DNA of 28,389 nucleotides. It comes from Opitutaceae bacterium. GTDB taxonomy: Bacteria > Verrucomicrobiota > Verrucomicrobiia > Opitutales > Opitutaceae. The translations under genes were made by a program, and so were the position numbers. The stretch's first letter is position 1. Every line of letters begins with the position of its first letter. The stretch spans positions 1-28,389 of the forward strand of contig JADJZJ010000053.1 of assembly GCA_016715765.1 (NCBI GenBank), given 5' to 3'. Below are positions 23,806 through 28,389 of this stretch, piece after piece. A model generated the notes under the pieces. The model had not been told where the DNA came from. It saw nothing but the letters and a program-made list of their open reading frames with translations, and searched no databases.

Positions 23806-23946
23806 GGTGCTGAAGGACGATGTCAGGGGTAGGCGGGCCTGTTTGTCACTCTGAGCGGGCGAAAGTCCAGTGTGCGCTAATCGAGGCCCTCGACGGCCGG
23901 GCGCTACTCGTTCAGACAACTTGCCAGTAGCCGCCGCAGTGCGTCC

Positions 23947-25071
23947 TTACGATTTGCCGCCGAGCAGGTAGTCCGGGTTGAGCTTGTGGAGCGGCTTCGG
24001 CACGAAGATGCCGTCCTTGCGGATCAGTTTGCCGTCGAACCAGATTTCGCCACCGCCGTATTCGGGCCGCTGGATGCAGACCATGTCCCAATGCACCTGC
24101 GACTTGTTGCCGTTGCCCACTTCCTCGTAGGCCTGGCCGGGGGTGAAATGGAAGGAGCCGGCGATCTTCTCGTCGAAGAGGATGTCGCGCATGGGTTCGA
24201 GAATGTGCGGATTGAACCCGATCGCGAATTCACCGATGTAGCGCGCCCCCGCGTCGCTATCGAGGATCTCGTTGAGCCGCTTGGTATTGCTCGAGGTCGC
24301 TTCGACGACGCGGCCCTGCTTGAAGACGAGGCGGATGTTGTCGAAGGAGGCGCCGAGATAGACCGTGGGGGCGTTGTACTGGACCACGCCCTCGACCGAG
24401 TCGCGCACGGGGCAGGAAAACACCTCGCCGTCGGGAATGTTGCGCAGGCCGCCGCAGGGCTGGGCGCCGATGCCCTTGATGGAAAACTTCAGGTCGGTGC
24501 CCGGTCCCTTGATGTGCACGCGATCCGTCCTCTTCATCAGGTCCGACAGCGCCTTCATGCCCGGCGTCATCCGCGCGTAATCCAGGGTGCAGACCTTGAA
24601 ATAGAAGTCCTCGAAAGCCTCGGTGCTCATGCCGGCCTGCTGGGCCATCGAGCTCGTCGGCCAGCGCAGGACGACCCACTTGGTCTTGCCGACGCGGTGG
24701 TCGAGCACGGGCTTCATGAGCCGGCTGACCAGCTGGACGCGGGAAGCCGGCACATCGGAGGCCTCGAAAATGTTCTCCGAGCCGCGCATGGCGATGTAGG
24801 CATCCATCTTCTGCATGCGGGCGAGTTCGATCTCGGCCAGCGGGGCGTATTGCGCCTCCTCGGCGCCGAGGGTCATCTCGCGGGTCACGCGGGCGCGGTG
24901 GAGCTGCACATAGGGTTGGGCGCCGCGGGCGCGGACGGCCCGGATGAGGGCGATCACCATCGCCTCCGGGATGTCGAAGGCGTCAATCAGCACGCGTTCG
25001 CCCTTTTTCAGCGCCGTGGAAAATCCGGTGAGTCCCGCCGCCAGTTGGTGGTAACGTTGGTCAATAATCAT
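23947..25071 (-). CDS. M29 family aminopeptidase (AmpS/PepS-like)
   Basis: 374 residues. M29 enzymes are cytosolic, dimetal, broad-specificity aminopeptidases. Expected ligands are in place: RVVEATSSN (Glu about 257), YIGEFAIGFNP (Glu about 281), GSFHFTPGQAY (His about 308) and SQVHWDMV (His and Asp about 327-329). The N-terminal half is the alpha/beta family domain (GERVLIDAFDIPEAMVIAL). ATG at 25071 gives the usual short N-terminus; the longer open frame upstream runs into lpxK and is not conserved. lpxK ends 50 bp upstream on the same strand, so co-transcription is likely although functions are unrelated. Confidence 0.92.
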   Translation of the reverse strand: MIIDQRYHQLAAGLTGFSTALKKGERVLIDAFDIPEAMVIALIRAVRARGAQPYVQLHRARVTREMTLGAEEAQYAPLAEIELARMQKMDAYIAMRGSENIFEASDVPASRVQLVSRLMKPVLDHRVGKTKWVVLRWPTSSMAQQAGMSTEAFEDFYFKVCTLDYARMTPGMKALSDLMKRTDRVHIKGPGTDLKFSIKGIGAQPCGGLRNIPDGEVFSCPVRDSVEGVVQYNAPTVYLGASFDNIRLVFKQGRVVEATSSNTKRLNEILDSDAGARYIGEFAIGFNPHILEPMRDILFDEKIAGSFHFTPGQAYEEVGNGNKSQVHWDMVCIQRPEYGGGEIWFDGKLIRKDGIFVPKPLHKLNPDYLLGGKS

Positions 25072-25121
25072 GCGCGAACTAACACGCACGCGCCGGCCCC
25101 GGGCAAGGGCAAACACCGGGC

Positions 25122-26327
25122 TCAGAGGCCGAGGGGATTCCGGGACGGCTCGCTCCGCGGAAAGCAGATCCGGCCCACGGCCTCGTCGAAGTCCGCCGCG
25201 CCGTGCAGGATCTCGATCTCCAGGCGCAGATAGTAGAGGGGCAGTGCGCACGCCCGGTCCTCCGGGATGCGCACGGCATCCTTTTCCGTCGTGATCAGGC
25301 ACTCCGCGCCCTCGCGCTCGGCAAGGGCGAAGAGCTGCACGAAGTCCTCCTCGGCGTAGCGGTAGTGGTCGAGGAAGCGCTCGCGGGCCACGAGCTTGGC
25401 GCCGAGGTCGCGGAGGAACTTCTCAAAGCTTTCCGGGGTCGCGATGCCGCTGAAGGCCAGCACGCGGCGGCCCTTCAGCCAGGTCAGCGGCTGGCGCTCC
25501 CCGTTGCCGAAACGCTGGAGGTACTGCGGCCGGTGCGCGCACTCGATCACATCCACGCCGGGATTGTATTTCTGGATGGTGGCCTCGAGTTCCAGGTCGC
25601 GCTCGCCGTTGGACTTCGTGAGGAAGACGTACGACGCCCGCCGCAGGTGCTTCACCGGTTCGCGCAAAATGCCGCGCGGCAGGAGGTGGCCGTTGCCGAA
25701 GGGGTTGGTCTTGTCCACCAGGAGCAGGTTCAGCCGGCCCTTCAGCGGCAGGTACTGGAAGCCGTCGTCCAGCACGAGGGTGTCGCAGCCGAAGCGCTTG
25801 ATCGCGTAGGCCCCGGCCTTCACGCGGTTCTTGTCCACCAGCACGATCACGCCGGGGAGGTTGCGCGCGAGCATGTAGGGCTCGTCGCCGGCCTGCTCGC
25901 TGTCGAGCAGCACGGTCTCGCCGTCGCTGACCACCCGCGGAGGCGGTTCCTCGGCATGGGTCAGACCCCACCACCACTTCTTCCAGCGCGGGGTGGACTT
26001 GCTTTTGTAGCCGCGGCTCAGGATGGCGACCTTCCGGCCGCGGTCGCGCAGGGCGCGGGCGAATTTCTCCACCACGGGGGTCTTGCCCGTGCCGCCGACG
26101 GTGAGGTTGCCCACCACGACGACCAGGCAGCCCAGCGGCTGGTCATGCAGGATGCGGTGGTGATAGAGCCAGAACCGCAACTGTGCCAACGCGCTGAAAA
26201 TGAAGGACAGGGCGTGCAGGAAAGCCGCATAGATCGCCGTCCCGGTCCCCGCCCGCCGTCCAAGAATCACGTCGACGGTGTAGAGCTCGAGGGCGTTGGA
26301 CTTTTTCTTGAGCCAGGATTGCGACAT
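25122..26327 (-). CDS. lpxK: Tetraacyldisaccharide 4'-kinase
   Basis: 401 residues, longer than E. coli LpxK (328). It phosphorylates the 4' position of the lipid A disaccharide precursor at the inner membrane. A membrane-associated N-terminal helix (about 30-57) precedes the P-loop GNLTVGGTGKT at 73-83. AILSRGYKSK, DTLVLDDGFQYLPL and NPFGNGHLLPRGILREP are LpxK hallmarks, and TTEKDAVRI occurs near the C-terminus. Extra length comes from about 20 N-terminal residues and an insertion after SRGY (PRWKKWWWGLTHAEE). The gene shows the cell makes lipid A and therefore an LPS-bearing outer membrane. It leads the leftward group. Confidence 0.95.
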   Translation of the reverse strand: MSQSWLKKKSNALELYTVDVILGRRAGTGTAIYAAFLHALSFIFSALAQLRFWLYHHRILHDQPLGCLVVVVGNLTVGGTGKTPVVEKFARALRDRGRKVAILSRGYKSKSTPRWKKWWWGLTHAEEPPPRVVSDGETVLLDSEQAGDEPYMLARNLPGVIVLVDKNRVKAGAYAIKRFGCDTLVLDDGFQYLPLKGRLNLLLVDKTNPFGNGHLLPRGILREPVKHLRRASYVFLTKSNGERDLELEATIQKYNPGVDVIECAHRPQYLQRFGNGERQPLTWLKGRRVLAFSGIATPESFEKFLRDLGAKLVARERFLDHYRYAEEDFVQLFALAEREGAECLITTEKDAVRIPEDRACALPLYYLRLEIEILHGAADFDEAVGRICFPRSEPSRNPLGL

Positions 26328-26354
26328 GCGGCACTGACAGCAATGAGGGTTGAC

Positions 26355-26373
26355 GCGCCTTTTGGAAAGGCGC
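26355..26373. promoter_or_regulatory. Perfect palindrome between lpxK and the class V aminotransferase
   Basis: GCGCCTTT-TGG-AAAGGCGC is a perfect 8-bp inverted repeat in the 86-bp divergent gap, preceded by TTGACG at 26350. It could be an operator or a leader hairpin. No -10 box at proper spacing is visible for either direction. Confidence 0.45.
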
Positions 26374-26413
26374 TTTCGTAATCAGTTTTTCCAACACCTG
26401 CCCAGCCGCCACC

Positions 26414-27502
26414 ATGAACTACAAGCTCTTCATCCCCGGTCCCATCGCTGTTTCCGACAAGACCCTGCGGGCTATGGCCCAGCCGATGATCGGCCACCGC
26501 AGCACCGATTTCGTGGCACTGTACCGCTCGCTCCAGCCGGATCTGCAGGCCCTGTTCTACACCAAGGACCCCGTCTATCTCTCCACCAGCAGCGCCTGGG
26601 GCGTCATGGAAGGCGCCCTCCGCAACGTCGTGCAGAAGAAGGTGCTCAATTGCATGAACGGCGCCTTCTCCGACAAGTGGAACGATGTCGCCCTCCGCTG
26701 CGGCAAGCAGGCCGGTGCCCTCCGCTCCGAATGGGGCCAGCCGGTCGACCCGGCCGCCCTGCGCCGCGAACTAGCCACCGGCGGCTACGATGCCGTGACG
26801 CTGATCCATAATGAGACTTCCACCGGCACGATGAGCGACCTGCCCGCCATCATGGCCGTCCTGCGCGAGTTTCCCGAGGTCATTTCCATCGTCGACACGG
26901 TCAGCTCCTTCAGCGTACTGCCGATCAAGAAGGACGAACTGGGCATTGATATCCTGCTCACCGGTTCCCAGAAGGCCCTCGCCATGCCGCCCGGCCTGTC
27001 GATTTTCTCCGCCTCCCCGCGCGCCCTCGCCCGGGCCGCCCTGGCCAAGGATCGCGGGTACTATTTCGACCTCGTGGAGTTCCAGAAGAACCACGAAAAC
27101 GGCATGACTCCGAGCACGCCGGTCATTCCGCTGATCTACGCCTTGCAGTCCAAGCTCGAGGACATCCGCGCCGAGGGCCTCGAGGCCCGCTACGCCCGGC
27201 ACAAGCGGCTCAACGAAACCGTCCGCGCCTGGGGCCGGACCAACGGCTTCAAGCTCTTCCCCGCCGAGGCCTACGGTTCGCTGTCGCTCAATTGCTTCGC
27301 CAACACGCGCAACATTGATCTGCCGGCGCTGAACAAGATCCTGAAGACGAAGCACCACCTCGTCATCGACGGCGGCTACGGCAAGCTGAAGGGCAAGACC
27401 TTCCGCATTTCCAACATGGGCGACGAAACCGACGCCACCATCGCGGAGTTGCTCAAGGCCCTCGACAGCGCGCTGGCCGAGACGCCGGTGGCGACGGGCT
27501 GA
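26414..27502 (+). CDS. Class V aminotransferase (alanine-glyoxylate/serine-pyruvate type)
   Basis: 362 residues. A PLP enzyme of fold type I. The N-terminus KLFIPGPIAVSDKTLRAM and HRSTDFVALY is that of the AGAT/SPT group. TSSAWGVMEGALRN is the phosphate-binding region, IVDTVSSFSVLPI holds the PLP-ring aspartate, and TGSQKALAMPPG contains the Schiff-base lysine (K187). Likely reactions are transamination of alanine or serine with glyoxylate or pyruvate; phosphoserine or ureidoglycine transaminase is possible in the same clan. A GCCGCCACC run precedes the ATG and is not a bacterial ribosome binding site. Likely a single-gene unit, with a palindromic repeat after it. Confidence 0.88.
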   Translation: MNYKLFIPGPIAVSDKTLRAMAQPMIGHRSTDFVALYRSLQPDLQALFYTKDPVYLSTSSAWGVMEGALRNVVQKKVLNCMNGAFSDKWNDVALRCGKQAGALRSEWGQPVDPAALRRELATGGYDAVTLIHNETSTGTMSDLPAIMAVLREFPEVISIVDTVSSFSVLPIKKDELGIDILLTGSQKALAMPPGLSIFSASPRALARAALAKDRGYYFDLVEFQKNHENGMTPSTPVIPLIYALQSKLEDIRAEGLEARYARHKRLNETVRAWGRTNGFKLFPAEAYGSLSLNCFANTRNIDLPALNKILKTKHHLVIDGGYGKLKGKTFRISNMGDETDATIAELLKALDSALAETPVATG

Positions 27503-27521
27503 TACCTCCCAATCCGGGTTA

Positions 27522-27624
27522 ACCGCAAAGAACGCAAAGGTCGGAGCGCAGGTGAAGCATCCGATGCGCCTATAGGCGCGCGGGCGAGCCCACTAACAGA
27601 ATGAAACTTTGCGTTCTTTGCGGT
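27522..27624. repeat. Inverted repeat, ACCGCAAAGAACGCAAAG arms
   Basis: 18-bp perfect arms at 27522-27539 and 27607-27624 flank a 67-base centre that holds GGCGC-rich palindromic bits (GCGCCTATAGGCGC at 27566-27579). This resembles an intergenic repeat common in Verrucomicrobiota and relatives. It fills about half of the gap before topoisomerase III. Confidence 0.85.
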
Positions 27625-27715
27625 AAAATCTGATCGGAAGTCATTCATCCGGCAGAGGGCCCTGAAAAACTAAACCTTGAAATCGGCCGGCGCGACGCCT
27701 AACGCCTCGCGGCTC

Positions 27716-28389
27716 ATGAAGTCACTCATCATCGCCGAGAAGCCGTCCGTGGCGGCCGATCTCGCGCGCGCCCTCGGCAAAATCCACAAGAAAGGCGACC
27801 ATTACGAAAACGACGAATACGTGATCTCGTCGGCGGTCGGACACCTGGTGGAACTCGAGATGCCCGAGGATATCGACAAGAAGAAATACGGTTTCTGGCG
27901 CCTCGAGACCCTGCCGATCATCCCGCACAAGTTCGGCCTCAAGCCCATCGCCGATTCCAAGGACCGCTTCGGCCACCTGAAAAAGCTGCTCGCCCGCAAG
28001 GACATCGACCTCGTCATCAATGCCTGCGACGCCGGCCGGGAGGGCGAACTCATCTTCACCTACATCTACCAGCTCACGAAGTGCAAACTGCCCTTCAAGC
28101 GCGCGTGGATGCAGACCATGACCAACGAGGGCATCCTCGAGGCGTTCAAGCATCTCCGCGACGGTTCGCAAATGGCCGGCCTGGCCGACGCCGCCCGCTG
28201 CCGCAGCGAGAGCGACTGGCTCATCGGCATCAACGGCACCCGCGCGCTGACCAAGCGGATGTTCGGCTCCCGCGCCGGCAATGTCGCCTCCGTCGGCCGC
28301 GTCCAAACCCCCACCCTCGCCATCGTCTACGCCCGCGAGCTGGAGATCCGCAATTTCAAGCCCCGCGACTACTGGCGCATCACCGCCCG
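27716..28389 (+). CDS. topB: DNA topoisomerase III (type IA), 3' end outside window
   Basis: The first 224 residues are visible and the gene runs off the end. It opens KSLIIAEKPSVAADLARALG, the TopB form of the TOPRIM strand (Glu8), followed by AVGHLVELEMPE and the metal-binding NACDAGREGELIF. The next elements are RAWMQTMTNEGI, RSESDWLIGINGTRALT and SVGRVQTPTLAIV, all type IA hallmarks. The active-site tyrosine would lie beyond the window. Type IA topoisomerases relax negative supercoils and decatenate through a single-strand break. The EKPS and DAGREGE variants and the absence of a leader favour topoisomerase III over TopA. Nothing suggests truncation apart from the window edge. Confidence 0.94.
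   Translation, partial: MKSLIIAEKPSVAADLARALGKIHKKGDHYENDEYVISSAVGHLVELEMPEDIDKKKYGFWRLETLPIIPHKFGLKPIADSKDRFGHLKKLLARKDIDLVINACDAGREGELIFTYIYQLTKCKLPFKRAWMQTMTNEGILEAFKHLRDGSQMAGLADAARCRSESDWLIGINGTRALTKRMFGSRAGNVASVGRVQTPTLAIVYARELEIRNFKPRDYWRITA

Noticed and set aside
23806..23919. N-terminal extension of the adenosine deaminase from a TTG at 23919
   Set aside because: The 38 residues are basic and lack family similarity; GTG at 23805 gives the usual distance to the HxH motif. Not excluded completely.
26405..26416. GCCGCCACCATG, a perfect eukaryotic Kozak context, before the class V aminotransferase
   Set aside because: Coincidence in a GC-rich genome; the gene and its surroundings are bacterial and show no vector sequence.

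Overview
The window is a dense, GC-rich stretch of chromosome from a Gram-negative bacterium. LpxK (lipid A kinase), a GT9 heptosyltransferase-like protein, a lipoprotein and a Tat-type signal peptide all point to a cell with an outer membrane. The protein families, the many REP-like palindromes and the near absence of Shine-Dalgarno sequences fit Verrucomicrobiota, most likely Opitutaceae. That placement is inferred from general resemblance; no search was possible.

Layout. 1-3809 (+): the end of an AI-2E family permease, a beta-CASP metallo-beta-lactamase exonuclease, a secreted DUF3108 protein and a GT9 glycosyltransferase, closely packed. 3762-4316 (-): the DNA-repair glycosylase Mpg, whose start codon shares the palindrome CATG with the start of the first of two tandem MFS permeases (4315-7224, +). 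The second permease overlaps a PfkB sugar kinase by ATGA. 8196-9511 (+): a membrane-anchored coiled-coil protein, then rplU-rpmA with a leader hairpin and a strong terminator. 9637-11801 (+): two small unknown proteins and a MamK-like bacterial actin. 11884-13823 (-): scpB-pheA, with start and stop 2 bp apart. 13824-14172: an intergenic region holding an extraordinary poly-G/poly-C block, probably an assembly artefact. 14173-19763 (+): ilvD, pgi with a C-terminal extension, a 54-residue lipoprotein, rsmI and a Ppx/GppA phosphatase. 19912-26327 (-): a Tat-exported protein of unknown function, an RluD-type pseudouridine synthase, an adenosine-deaminase-family enzyme, an M29 aminopeptidase and lpxK. 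26414-28389 (+): a class V aminotransferase and the N-terminal part of topoisomerase III, cut by the window edge.

Most genes are housekeeping: translation, rRNA modification, amino-acid biosynthesis, chromosome maintenance, envelope and central sugar metabolism. The most unusual gene is the MamK-like actin at 10638-11801, which has a small unknown gene 41 bp upstream and no magnetosome genes around it. The other striking feature is the intergenic DNA. At least seven gaps carry different palindromic repeats, one of them (GTAGGAGCGGC...) in two near-identical copies 9.8 kb apart. No tRNA, rRNA, CRISPR array, insertion sequence or phage gene was seen.
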